This document shows, piece by piece, positions 11,401 through 24,800 of a DNA stretch of 64,000 nt. The notes under the pieces are model-generated. The model made no database searches. It saw only the letters and a list, made by a program, of their open reading frames with translations, and was not told the DNA's origin. The DNA is from Pampus argenteus (taxonomy: Eukaryota > Chordata > Actinopteri > Scombriformes > Stromateidae). The position numbers and the translations under genes are program-made. How positions within the stretch are numbered: position 1 is the first letter of the stretch; every line of letters starts with the position of its first letter. Location of the stretch: assembly GCA_036937835.1 (NCBI GenBank), contig CM072878.1:14798001-14862000 (forward strand), written 5' to 3'.

Positions 11401-14400
11401 TTATTGCTCCCGATAATTTGTTAGGTCTCACTTCTTAGAGGTGACCATTACTGACAGAGGTGATGTGGAGAACAGCACTCTTACATGGCAACCTGTCTGT
11501 TCGCTTTTTTTTTTGCAGAACTAGACTGTGTAGGCTTTTATTATCTAACAGCATTTGACCATGCATGCTTTGAACAAAATGTCTCAGTGACTGCATACAG
11601 TGGCCAAAATGTCAGCTATCTCATCATTTGGACAATAAATCCAATATATTCCTCATAATCTTCACCTGACACTGAAGATAAGGGTATTTGAATCTGGATG
11701 ATGTACAGAAGCAAAGCTTTGAATTTCACAGCACCTACAATGCACCTCAACATTATACAGCAATCTGGGCCAGTTCAGGGAGTGAGGTTGTTGTAGACCA
11801 GAGGCAGGTTATCTCATCACCATCAGTCTAATCTCAGCCCCGGCATTGCAGCAGCGTTTCTGTAATGCTTGTTCAGGCTGTAGCTTGACCACTGTGAGGC
11901 TGCAGGCTGAATCGCCTCAGGTTAGAGGTTGCTGGCTGTTGACAGTGCAAAATTGGTCAGCTTTAGTTTCAGAAGGCAGCCGCACCTGGTTAGAAACTAT
12001 TATCTGAAATAATAAGATGTGTTATTGCACAGCCCCTAACTAGGGTTTAATGTGAGTCTTTGTCCCACAACTTTCAAACTTGCTATCATTTTGCATGTTT
12101 CGAGTATTACTCCGTTTTGTCATAAGCATGTTTTTACAGGTATATGAATTAGATATGCATAAAGTGGTGAGAAAAACAGCGATAAATCAATCCCCTTTAA
12201 TAGTGACACTACTGACAGTAATAGACAGAAATGGTCTTGCTTGTGACAAAACACCAACCCCCTACCGCTATGGGGGATATCCATCCCAAGTCATCTGCCA
12301 AAATTTAAGCCTATATACTGCTGATCACCTGTGGAGGCTTAATACAGTGCTGCCAGAAGTCTAATTAATTCTAAGAAGACGGTATTATTCAGTTGAGACA
12401 TGCTCTAAGATGACGATGTGAAGAGTTTGTCTAATTGGAAAACTACCAAAGATAATGCTTTTAGAGTCCAAGCTACAACAGGCCCTTGGAAAGTAACTAA
12501 GAGCTGAAATCACAGATACCGTACAGATGCAATGAGCCAACGGTTTCTCGAGGGAGAAGAGTCTAACACACAGCATATAAAAAGTCATAATTCTCTCCTT
12601 GAAGATGTTCAATGATGATTTCGAGCCAGCAACTCTAAGCCAGAAATTATTATTAGACGTTAAGCATAATTAACTCATAGAGTGTTGGGAATTCAAAACA
12701 CGGCAACAGTTCATCTTCACGGATGAAAATGTTCGGTGCAACAGCGTTCTTCTTTCGGATTCGTCAGAATAAGGATCCCAGTTGGGGATTTGAGAGGGAA
12801 AGGATTTATTCATATGCCTCACAGACAGTTACAGTTACAGGAGCAAACGTGGCAGAATGATTAGAAATAATGCAGGCAGCCATAGGAGTGAGAGATAGAA
12901 GGAGGTTTGACAGAAACACCCAGATAAGTGGACAGATTGAGGTTGATCTGGTAGGTAAACAAAGGACCCCCGACCTCCCGCCCCGCCCCGACCTCCCACT
13001 GTCTCTGCTCTCAGTACCAGCTTAGCCAGCCTGAGTCAGGACCACATTCCTAGCAGCTTTTAGCAGATAGTTACCAAGAGTCCAGTGGATAGTTTGTGCT
13101 TTGGGTGAGAAATACTTCCACAGCATGTGCTATGTTGCTTTGTCCCAGTACTGGATTTGTACAACTCACAGATATTTAATCTTTAACACACAACGAACAA
13201 TTAAAAAAAAAAAAAAAGTAACACTCAGCATTGAAGCACATGGTGTGAAGAAAATTCCTCACACGACGATCCATTTGTGTCATGCCAGTAGTTTTCTAAA
13301 TCGACTGATAATAATATACGTAAGATAAATAGAGTATCCCCCTTTCCACGTTGATCCAAACACATGAATGCTGTTAAAAAAAGGAGATTGAAGTCAATTC
13401 ACGCTGGCGGTTTCTTTTTATCCTGATAATCAGTCTGTGAAAACCAACAGAGCCACTTTGTTACACAGCTAACACATACAAATCATGAGGAATACCAAGA
13501 TAATAAATTAAACTCCATATGTGTTTTGACACAAATTTGTTCATTAGTGGTTAGAAAAAAAAAAAAATCACAGATAAGTTTGGCAAGAGATCAATCTATC
13601 ACAGACTTTGTAGAAGGAAAAAGCAGTTAAACATGTGTAATGTGGTATGGAAACTATATCTCTTTCTGTTTTCCTCTGTTTACTGTTTATTAATGCTGTA
13701 ATCACTCATAGTGACATAGATTAGGTTTATAACGTTGGAGCTTGACGTTAAACCCAGGCATGAAGTGGAAGTATCTCTCTCTCTCCCCCTGCAGGCCAAA
13801 ATCCGCTTTAAAAAAAAAAGAACTTTCCTTATCATTTAAATCACCATGCGGGTGGAAGGTGAAGTGAAGTAATCTGTCATCACCCTCATTCTATGTCCTG
13901 TGGGGCATAGTGAAAACCTTATTGTGAAATCCTCAAGAGGAGCTGATGAGAGTTTAGGACTTTGGGACCTTAAAAAATGGCCTTTCAATTGAGTCTGCCT
14001 CCGGTGTGATCTTTGTGTTGAAGAACATGCCAGAACAGGACAACAGGCTAACGGTCAGGGGAAATATGCATGTGGAGTTTCAGAAAGAATAGGCGACTCA
14101 TTCAGCTTGCCAAAAAAAAAAAAAAGATTTATGTATGTTTAAAGAGAAAAAAATAATTTACGTTTTCTTTCTAGTATGCAGTCATTGTGAAATAACCACC
14201 TTACAAATCATATCAGATCTTACTTCCTAATGTCATTGTGATGTCATTTAGGTGTGTGTGGAGCCTAACAGATAATACATTTACACTTCTTTTTTTTTAC
14301 TATTTATAGCTGAATTATAAATGAGCCATAAATAACAACTAAAGTTTTTTCCGCACATGGATTCTGAGAAACAACCAACATCTGTCTGCCATACATGTCA

Positions 14401-17400
14401 CATGGAGGAAAAAAGAAAAAAAAAAAAAAAAAGCTATGTGGTCTCACTGTTAATGATAAAAATCGTTTATACAGGATGGTGTAAAATGTGGGATTTATCA
14501 GTGACTTCAAAACAAGAAAAAAATTTGACATGTTTAACTGATCAAGAGTGAGTATAAAGGAAAGAAAAAAACAGGCCCTCAACAGATGCACATTTTGCTC
14601 ATTGGTGGAAAATGTTGGTTAATCTGTGTCAGAGGCTAAAAAACCTCTGATCTGTGAAAGAACCTCGTGATAATCGTGAATTGTGCCACCCACCGACTGC
14701 TGTTGATAGTATCTCTACTGTGTATATATATCAGACAGTATGTGTTCTTGCATAAGAGCTTTCACCAAGATTGGCTGCTAGGTATTTCATCACTACTGCT
14801 GTACAGCATAAATTAACCAATTGTGTTATTTGGAATTGGAAAAAAGAGCTGTATGCTTAAGCCTTGTTGAAATTGAGTATGTGACCATGAGAAAGTTTGT
14901 GGAAAGTTTTGCACTGATCCGGTAAAAGGGAACCGCCAGCCTGGTGATAATTATAATCATTAGAGATGAGGGGAGACTAAGCTAACTAACATCTAAGGAC
15001 CATGTCTGTTAAATGAACTACTCAAACAAATAGACTAAATAAACTCGACCATCGCGACCACTCGGGCTCACCCTGCTGTTTACCTTCCTTTCCACTGTTA
15101 GTGTCAAGCACAAAACACCATGATTGTGTTTGGATCTCTCTGAAGACTGTTATATACAGGAGCAGTTAAGGTAAACTGAAACACAAATTAAAAACTGCAT
15201 TTCATTGAACTTTATTTTCAGCTTTTCCAAAACACTTTTTTTTTCAAAATATGCAAGGAAAGTCAGGGACTACAATGAATTAGATTAGTGTAGCAAATAT
15301 TCAGACTACATGGGGAGTTTCAGAATAAGTAAATGATTTGGTCAGACGAGTTTTGCAATATAGTGCCACAGTAGCTAAATGAACAACCCCCCAATCCCCC
15401 ACCCCCCCTTTGAAATCCATCTTTGTTTGTCTGAGATCAGATCTAACTGGCACCATGCTGTTTCCCATTGCTTTCTATTTTCACAAGCCTATCTGAAAAC
15501 CTATATAGCGAGTGGCAGGGTGCTCTATGTTTCAGCATGTGTCCATCAACAAAATGTATTTGTTTTATTTAAATTAATGATGAGAACTGACAATCGGAAA
15601 AATTAGTTTTTTGTTTTTTTTTAGTCCAAACTGAATTTCACGGCATGAGCCTGACGACATGCAGGAATAAATGGTGATCTGAAGCTACAATGTATCTCTA
15701 TAATATTGTTTAATTGTTGCTAAGAATGTAATTCAATAGTGGTCAGAAATGCCATTATGTGTGTGGTATTTCCATTGTGTGTGGTCTGCTGCTGCAGCAA
15801 CAGTGTTAACTCTCTTCTTACAGTGCAGCTCATGGGCTACTCTTTCACCTTCTTTTTCTCAATTAGCGATGTTCTCCGTTTTTCCCTTAGAATCCCTAAA
15901 ACCATTTGCCTATAGCTCACTCCTTTCTAAGTCTTTGCACCAATTCTTTTCTGTTTTTTAAGTGTCCCTCCCTCCCACTGACCCCCAGCTACTCTTTTCC
16001 TTCGTTTCTTTCTTCGCCTCTATTCTCATGAAGTTTGCATTCCACACCTCCTCTGCAGACTGCACACAAAAGAGCAAAAAGCGCCAATGCTGACCTGTGG
16101 CAAACATTCCCCAGTCCTCTAGGCTCTTTCACACAGCCTAGAATCCTTCATCCCTGCAGTAGCATCAGCCAGAGTCTGTCTCTTATCCAAAACTGCAGCA
16201 TGAAGATGCCATCAACAGATGAGCCAATGCATAGGATAGTCAGTCTGATACACATGGGCAATTCTATGAAAGATTATTGTAGAAATTATCAGTAAAAAAT
16301 GGCACATTTGGTAAAATTGTTGTGTTTCAAGGTAATTAAAAATTAATGTAATATTTAAAACCATCAACTGTTCGTTCATTGATTTGTCATAACAAATAGT
16401 TTGATGTGCATAATAACATTTACAACGTAATCTTTAGATAATCACCCTATCCGACTCTAATTATGTTGAGTGAAAACAGACAATGACTTTTAAAAAGTCA
16501 GCTGGAATATCAGTGAAAGTACCGTGAGCATCTGCTTGTGTATTTCCTAAAAAGTCAGTACGCAGGAAATTGACCGTAAAGCTATAAAAGTGGGCTGAGG
16601 TGGGATGGGGGGGGTGTCAGCTACCGGTGAGCAGCATGTCAGCGACTTGGACTCTGATGAAGAGGTTATGGATTATTTTGTGCCCAGGGTACAGCTGGAG
16701 TGTTTTTAGGGGTGTCAGAGGAAGCGGTGATGCTACACGGAGGGTTACATACTGTAGGTACATGTAGGTATACAGGCCCATTAGAGAAGTAGAGAGGAGA
16801 AAGGTGAAAAGGAGAGGAGGGTTCACATGACAAAGCATGTATGGGCTTGTATTATCCCCTCCTCTTTGTCTCTTTACTCAGTCCATCTGTGACTTAGTCC
16901 CTCAGTCCACTGAAATTCCACAGATATAGCTATAAGCGGCTACCCCTCTTCACCTTAGATCTATACCTGTCCACTTTCTCTGGAGGCACAAGGGAAAGCT
17001 TACCGAAACGCCCCTGAGCTACTCCACCAGCTTACTTCAGCCTTTTTAGCACCAAATCCAGTTGTTGGACTGGTCATCTGAAGTAGCAGTAGTTTAAATG
17101 TTAAACTGCTAATTAAAATACTGTGGCCACGTGACCAGTTATGGGTACATAATATGGTGGGCTGGTCTAGGTCAAAAGGTTCAGGGTCATTCCTTATCAT
17201 TTATCTGACCCTGACCGTGACATTTCTTAGATCAACACCTGCTGTGCTACCATAAAAATGCCATACACACACACACAAAAAAAAAAAATCCATTAGTGGT
17301 GATCTACACGCTACAATTTTGACAATTAATGTTGTAGTCACATGAATAATAGACCGACACTTTATTTTTGGCTGCTTATGATTTGGATATCAGTCCCCTT

Positions 17401-19740
17401 TTAAGATTGTCAGCCAAAAAAATGCCTGAAATCTAAAATGTAGCCAAATATAAATATATAAACTAAAATGCCACTTCAGTACATGTTTCGCACACTGCCA
17501 GATCCGATTTAAGGCTACTTTATCTGACAATGCCAATAACACTTTTATTATCATTATCTCTTAACTTCTCCTTTCCGGTGAGAGAAACTGGGTCATGGCT
17601 TAGGGATGTACTAAATAAGCAGATATCAGCTTTGTGAGACAGCGAGAGGAAATAGGCCCTGAACTCAATGCAAGCTGACAGTGTGCTCTCTGTCGTCACC
17701 ATAATAGACAGTTTTATCACAAGCAGTGATGAGTGAAAAGTTCATGAAACACTTTTTTTTTTTAACACAGACTCACAGTGTTATGAGTCATATATGCATC
17801 GCATGCTTTCATTTTTCTTTCACAGCAAGGCTGAACCTGTCTCAATAGCATCAGTGAGCTAGTTGGCTGACCCTTAATGGATCAGGTCAGGACTCAACTC
17901 ATTGTTAAAGTATCCTTCCCCCTGGGAGAATATCTCCTTTCAAAGTTATGACAAAAATGAATAGCTGCTGTTGGAGATGGATGCCTGTCCACATGTAACC
18001 TTAGTTTACCCCCCCCAGAGGAGACAGGCTAGAAAACTCAGACATCCATTCTCTCCCACTCTTCCCTCTGCTGGTGCGTTCGTGTCCTCTGCTTTCACCT
18101 TTTTGTCTTGTCATGTCCTTTTAGTGACCTTGATGTTTCACACTGTGTTAACAAGTTAAAATGGAAATGGGGTTAAAGGGGTCAACCAGAGGGGAGGATT
18201 ACAACTGGGCGTCCTGTATCCATCAATATGTGCCCGTGTTTAAAAACTATGTTTTATTATATATGTATGACATTTAGTGAAAATAATATATAATCACATT
18301 TCAAAAGCTGTAATCTGTGTAGAGCTATGTAACATGCTTTAGACTATAAATTGTGATGTGAAAATAATATTTTAAAAAAATTATACTAAATCACTGCGAG
18401 AGTCTACAGAGAGTCAACTGAGCTGTATAAAGACCAGTATAATAATCCCAGTTCACATTAGATCCTGAAAACATAACCAAACTTGATTATTATTCCCTCA
18501 TTTAATTAATGCATTGAAGGCATCACATAGTTCTTCAGGATCACTCCAGATTGCTCTTTGAGCCATCCTTAAAGTTCATTCCTACTTGGCACAAAGGCTA
18601 TATCGTACTCTAACCCTTTAGAAGTTGAATGCAATTGCATCATATCTAGCAACAGGTCCGAACATATCTAGCAACACTCTGACACTTGCACCTTGAACCC
18701 CTTTCAACATCTGTCAATAACAGAGTCCACCAATCCCCAGTATAATCAAACCGAGGTGATACTGGTAAGAGAGCCATTCCTGCATTCAACTCATGTCTGG
18801 ATTATAATGATGCAGTAATTAACGTATTTGATGAGGAAAACTATGCATCCAGTAAACCCTGAGTGCTTCTTTAAATGTGCTGCACCTTTCCTTACCACCG
18901 GATGGCAGTACAGTGCTATTATGTTACTATAAACGTTACCTTCCAAAATTAAGGATCAGCAATGGAAGACTTATAAATCAAGAGTTGAACAACAAGTGTT
19001 TATTATAGGATTACAGTCAACAAAGAGCAATAATAACAATTAGTACTATTAATTATAGTAGTAGCAGTAGTATTTGTAATGTTGTTATTGTTTATTATTG
19101 CAAATGCTGATTATTACTTTTATTAGCATCATTGTTGTTGTTGTTGTTCTAGTTGTCGTCATTGGTGTTATTATGAATATATTATTCATAATAATATATA
19201 TATATATTATTGAATGAGTCAATATAAGCGGCCAAAATACTTTTAAAGTTCATGTGTGTAATGACATGTATAGATTGAATTTAAATATTTAAATATATAT
19301 GTATGTATATATAAATATATAACACTGTTGGCTACTATTTAATATACAATGGCAAATTTAGTGTAAGTCCCTATATAGAATATTAACTATAACAGTAAAC
19401 ATTATGAGTTATGAGCATACTGTGATTGTCGTTGGGGTCACCAGCTCAGAAATCAAATAAGCACTGCCCCCTCTATAACGCGCACGTCCGCGCATGCACG
19501 GCACACACATTTTTAAGGAATGAACTTCATTTTAAAAGCAGGCGGTAGCTATCGGGCTTTTTAAAGTTGTCTACAAGGGGTGTTTGTGATGCAACGTCTG
19601 TTGTTGTTGTTTTGTTTTTTTTCTCTTTTTTTTGTAAGATTACAGATTTGATCGAACATGTGACTGTGAATTAGTTGCTCACATGGCTGCTGTGGCTGCA
19701 TGATCCGCTTTAGTTTTTTAAAAAGTCCGATAATCGGTAG
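11401..19740. other. Intergenic region between head-to-head col5a3 and rdh8
   Basis: About 8.3 kb with no exon that I can support on either strand. It is AT-rich with many A/T tracts (for example 13201-13216, 14416-14432 and 17750-17763). The last 1.7 kb before rdh8 holds four GGATTA/TAATCC hexamers and one CTCF-like motif. An AT-rich inverted repeat (12-bp arms, 3-nt loop) lies at 19168-19194. Confidence 0.6.
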
Positions 19741-19821
19741 CTCTCTCTCTCTCTCTCTCTCTGCAGCGACCATCCGTGAGCACAGGACCGCTGAAAAACA
19801 CAGCGCCTATCCGGACAAATC
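18195..19821 (+). promoter_or_regulatory. Presumed rdh8 upstream regulatory region and leader
   Basis: The DNA just upstream of the rdh8 start codon carries CRX/OTX-type hexamers at 18196-18201, 18443-18448, 18799-18804 and 19008-19013. A CTCF-like 15-mer (CCACCGGATGGCAGT) lies at 18895-18909. A CT dinucleotide tract at 19741-19762 ends in CTGCAG and could be either a promoter element or the acceptor of a leader intron. No clear TATA box was seen. Confidence 0.35.
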
Positions 19822-19927
19822 ATGGCGAACAGCGGGCAGAAAGTTGTCCTGATCACCGGCTGCTCCTCCGGCATCGGGTTACGAATCGCCGTCACGCTGG
19901 CCAAAGATGAAAAGAAGCGTTACCATG
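19822..19927 (+). CDS. rdh8: rdh8 exon 1, coding part
   Basis: The ATG has A at -3 and G at +4. The exon encodes the first 35 residues with the Rossmann-fold motif TGCSSGIG, ends in phase 1 and is followed by donor GTAAAA. Confidence 0.92.
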
Positions 19928-21769
19928 GTAAAAATGCGCTTTCTTTCTACATTGTTTCTTTGATCGGACCTGTTAGCTGTAAGCCTGGTGTGCTTCGCTT
20001 GAAAAAAAACCTATTCCGTGTTTACTTTCCTGCTTGTCGCACCAAAGCCTCCTTTACGCACAAAGTTCGGTTGAGTTTCATGCGCAACGTGCCGTCTTAA
20101 CGTAAAATAAGTGATTCAGTGTAGTGTCCATTGAAATAGCTAACCCTAGTCATATCGTATCCATATCCTTTTGTGAGTACTGGGATTCAATCGCCCCTTT
20201 GGTTACAACTATTATCATCTGAAAGCGCAGTTTCCAGGGTAGGGCTCTGGAAGGATGCCGCTTGCCAGGCGGAATCATAAAAGGAGGCTTGTCAGTTCTC
20301 TTTCAAGTGACTTCTCCAGCACAAAGCCCCCTTTTTTTTATCGCAGTGAATTGTTGACCGCCTGCTCCGGTTTAGTGCCGTGTCTAATGTGCCTATAGTC
20401 CCCTCACTGGAGCGAGTGTTTGAAAGGGGGACAAAGTTTGAGACCTGTACAAGCGAGGGTTCACTCTAAAGCAAGGACCTTGTTTGAAGTCTTCATTGGT
20501 GCACAGTAGAGTTAGGGTGTCCTGTCTATGCGTCTCCTCTCTTTGCTTCACAGCCATCATTAATGTCACTGGAGCCTCAGATAGAATTACATTAGACCAT
20601 CCTCCCACCCCCCCATCCTCCTGTTGGTTGGAGTTTGCCTTCAAGACCCCCCATCTGTGACACGAGTGTGCTGTTAGATGTGACTTTATCTACCATTACA
20701 TAATGTCTGAGCTAACAGTGAAACCCACAATTACAGTCATCTTGTGTTTTTCCCTTATTGAACTAATTGTAGCCAAGTTAAGTCATCACTGTTCTCCTTT
20801 CTTGAGCAAAACAATACTGATGAGCTGTTCCCTACACTGTTTTTTTTTTTTAGCAGATTTCTTCCCTCTGTGTGACCTGCTTTATAAGAAAAGCCACCTC
20901 CGAGCGGTGACGCTGATCTCCTCGATTCCCCTGGGCTTTTAGGAAATCCAACCGAGATTAAATATTGCACCGTGCATGAAGTAATGATTAGTTGTAATGA
21001 CATGCAAACTCCAAAAAAAAGACCTCTGTGTATAGAAGGCACCGTGGTTCATTCAAGAATGTTTAAGCTGCCCAAGAATAATTCCTCCAGGAGCCAGAGG
21101 AAACAATGGATCTCTTGTTCACTATCCGTACCAATGCATAAATCTTGTTGTTGCTTCATGGACACCCAGCTTTCAAATCATAAGATTAGACTTAATTAAA
21201 CATCACAAGAGGTCATTAATGCGCAGTGTGACATTTGACTGCTCGGAAAGACACGTTGCGTGACACCCGGCAACATTCTCCCTGAAGAATAATTTCGCTG
21301 CTATACATCAACGACAGCAATGCATAAAACCTCCGCAGCATTCAAAGTCTCTCTTCTAATCTTACTTATCCGGGCCTTGTCTCTGTTCAGACAGGAATAA
21401 GAAGGGAGAGTTTGCCTTCATCTGTCAAGGTCAACAGGTAGATTTAGAAGAATGCGCGAATACGAGGTTGTTTACCTCGGCTGATCGACGTTGTGCAAGA
21501 GCTCTGTCTCTCTCTTTTTCACCGCTTGATAACATCAACACGTCAGCCAAGTAAGCAGAACACACAACGTGGAAGAAGGCATTGAAAGCTGAGTCAACAC
21601 TGTGCTGATAGCTGCTGTCGCCGGTCATGATAGATCCCCCCCCCCCCGTGCTGTATGTAGGTTAATGTTGTCCACGGTGTAAAGTTCAAAGGAAATCAAT
21701 TATGTGTCCTGTAAACTGGCAGGCGTGGTCATTTTAAGGAACTTTGGCCCACACGTCTGACTCTGTTAC

Positions 21770-21829
<60 letters not shown>

Positions 21830-24800
21830 GTGTTCGTGCTTGGATGAGTGTGTGTGTTAAGGAAGTGGCTTAGACGTGGTTTCTCAGATCAGAGGTTTCA
21901 CAGCCCTTTGTGTCACTTCAGTGGTGTGACAGTGGGTCAATAGGTCTTTTTTTTTTTTTTTTTTAACTACAGCTAAGGAGGATTATTTAGATGTTCTTAG
22001 TGATTCTATATAAAAATCATGAACAGTGAAATTATAGTGTGAAATTTAAAAAAAACGAATCTTTTGTAGTTTGACATTTTACATTGTTAAAAAAAAAAAA
22101 AACAGTAAAATAATATTTTGTTTCCACTTCTCCGTCTCTCCTTTATTAGTAATTGCTACCATGCGGGACCTGAAGAAGAAGAACAAGCTAGTGGAGGCAG
22201 CAGGAGATGCGTATGGGAAGACCTTGACGTTGCTCCCGCTAGACGTGTGTAGTGACGAATCAGTCAAGCACTGCATCAACAATGTTAAGGACCGCCATAT
22301 TGATATCCTGAGTGAGTGAGAAACCACCTGAAACTAGGACTTGCACCTATCATTTAAAAACCTTCCCCCCCAAGATTCTCACAGCAGTTTCTTATATGTG
22401 TACACTAATGATCATCAAATTCATTGAACATTAACCCCGCGTGTTTTCTTATTAAACTAGCTCGTGCTGAAACACAAACAGTAATACTGTCGTACTCTCG
22501 TGAGAGAGAGTAACAGCAAATATCTAACAGACTTGTCCAGCGAAGAAGCAAAATATCACGGCACAGTGTTATTACTGTAATAGAAATACAACTAGAGGAC
22601 TAAGCTTTTTAAAGATTCGTAACTCGAATGTCTTGAAACGTCATGGTGTTGGAAGGAGGGTAATATTTAAATTCCCATGTGACCATCTGTGCATTAAACT
22701 GTCTACTGCTTGTTTCTTCTGAAGGATTTAAAGCAGACTATATATATTCTGAAACCCAGAAATCTCAGCACATGATGCCAACTACTCAATGGGTTTATTG
22801 GTATTGATCAATCCACTCTATAAGTACCCCCACAAGTTGTTTTATTATCATTTTATGCCATGGGTGCAAAAGTAATACCCCGTGAATAGACTCTTTTCAG
22901 TTCTCGTGTTTAAACCCTTAGTCTGGATAAAGGTTCTATTTATAAACCAGAATCCATCTTACTCAAAATCCAAAACTGCCGTCACCTAATTACTCAACAC
23001 CCAGAAAGCCCTTAGCCATGGGACTGATGGCGGCGACGTCACACTTCTCTGTTATTGTCACACACTGACATCTGGTGGTAAGATCAAATAAGACACTCTG
23101 TAATCTGCAGTCAGAGTGCAACAATGCAATCGAACAATGCAAACAATACAGTTCAAATCAATAGATAAAAAATTAATGACGGTAATAAATAATAATGATG
23201 TGTTTTGTTAAGTGTTTCGATAGTTGTAATGTTAGAGGTGCGAGCAGAGAGAAGTCATCTCTGTGTCTTATGTGTTTTCCTGTCAGTTAACAATGCAGGT
23301 GTGGGCTTGCTTGGACCTGTGGAAAGCATCAGCATAGAGGAAATGAAAAAAGTATTTGAGACCAACTTCTTTGGTGTGGTTCGCATGATCAAAGAGGTGA
23401 TGCCAGACATGAAGAAGAGGCGTTCAGGACACATCGTGGTCATGAGCAGTGTAATGGGTCTTCAGGGTATGTATGTACACATGTCACAGATCAGAACTGA
23501 CATTCTCAAAACTACTTGTTCAGCCTCCTCATCATCCGGTCACATCATAAAAGCAATTTCTCATTCTGAATTTTTTGAACACATTCATGAAAATGATTAT
23601 GCACAAAGTGTCTGACGTGTCCTATATTATCAGCTGCTTATGTCACGTTGATCAAAATGTATTATACTGGTTTAAAACCGGTTGAATAGCGTTACCTCCC
23701 AGAATAGCCAGGCATTAGATCATTGCATCAGTCATTAAAAATGCAAAATGGGTGAACCAGTTGTCATAATATGTCAAGCATATTTTCTATATATTTCTAT
23801 CAAGACTCCTTTTGTAAATGTGTTCTGAATTGATGAATTGCCCTGAGGTGAATGTTGACTTTAAAAGGAAATGTGTTCATACAGATTAACCAGTTCTCTA
23901 ATATAGCTCAGATGTGCATCTCATAAACCTTCAACTGGCTTTACATTAATATCTTTTTTTTCCTTTTGTGCTATGCAGTGTTTTTTTCTTTACAGTACAA
24001 ACAGTAAACGTGTAAATGTTCTCAATCCTCCACATGCAGTACTGTGTAACTTTGTACTGAAATTGTTATGTGCCAGAAACAAAAAGTGCAGCCTTATGCA
24101 TTTTCAATCATTGTTATCAAATCTATTGCCATAGTGTACATCAGACAATACAGTTAGTTGAGCATTTTGACTATTTTATCTGTAAACAATGACGCAAGGA
24201 CTTCTGATGTAATTCTGATGCCACCGACATGTTCATTGACATCATGTAATTATGTTATGCAGCAGTGTCACACAGGATAAAAGAAAGCATGGGTGGGGTT
24301 AACCTGATGTTCATATTCTGTCTGCCACCTGTATTGTCCTAGGTGACACCTATCTTTATTCAAGTAACTCAAGCCTTTATGTGCAAATGATGCTCGATTC
24401 ATGTCTGCTGTTAATGAAATAGTGTGAAATGCAGTGATACAATGCAGCGATGATGTCATGTCATGTGTCCTTGTTTCTGTTCTTGGTTTAGGAGTGGTGT
24501 TCAATGATGTTTACACTGCCTCTAAGTTTGCTATGGAAGGGTTCTGTGAAAGTATGGCGGTGCAACTGATGAAGTTCAATATCCGGTAGGTTATCCTCAT
24601 TCCTCTGCTCTTCCTTCACACACGTCTTTACTTTGTTACTACACACACAGTCGTTCACAGGCCTTTCTGTGTCCGACTCCCCTCAGGTTGTCCATGATTG
24701 AGCCTGGCCCGGTGCACACTGAATTTGAGACAAAGATGATGGAGGATGTGGCTAAGATGGAGTATCCAGGTGTCGATGCCGACACAGTTCGCTATTTTAA

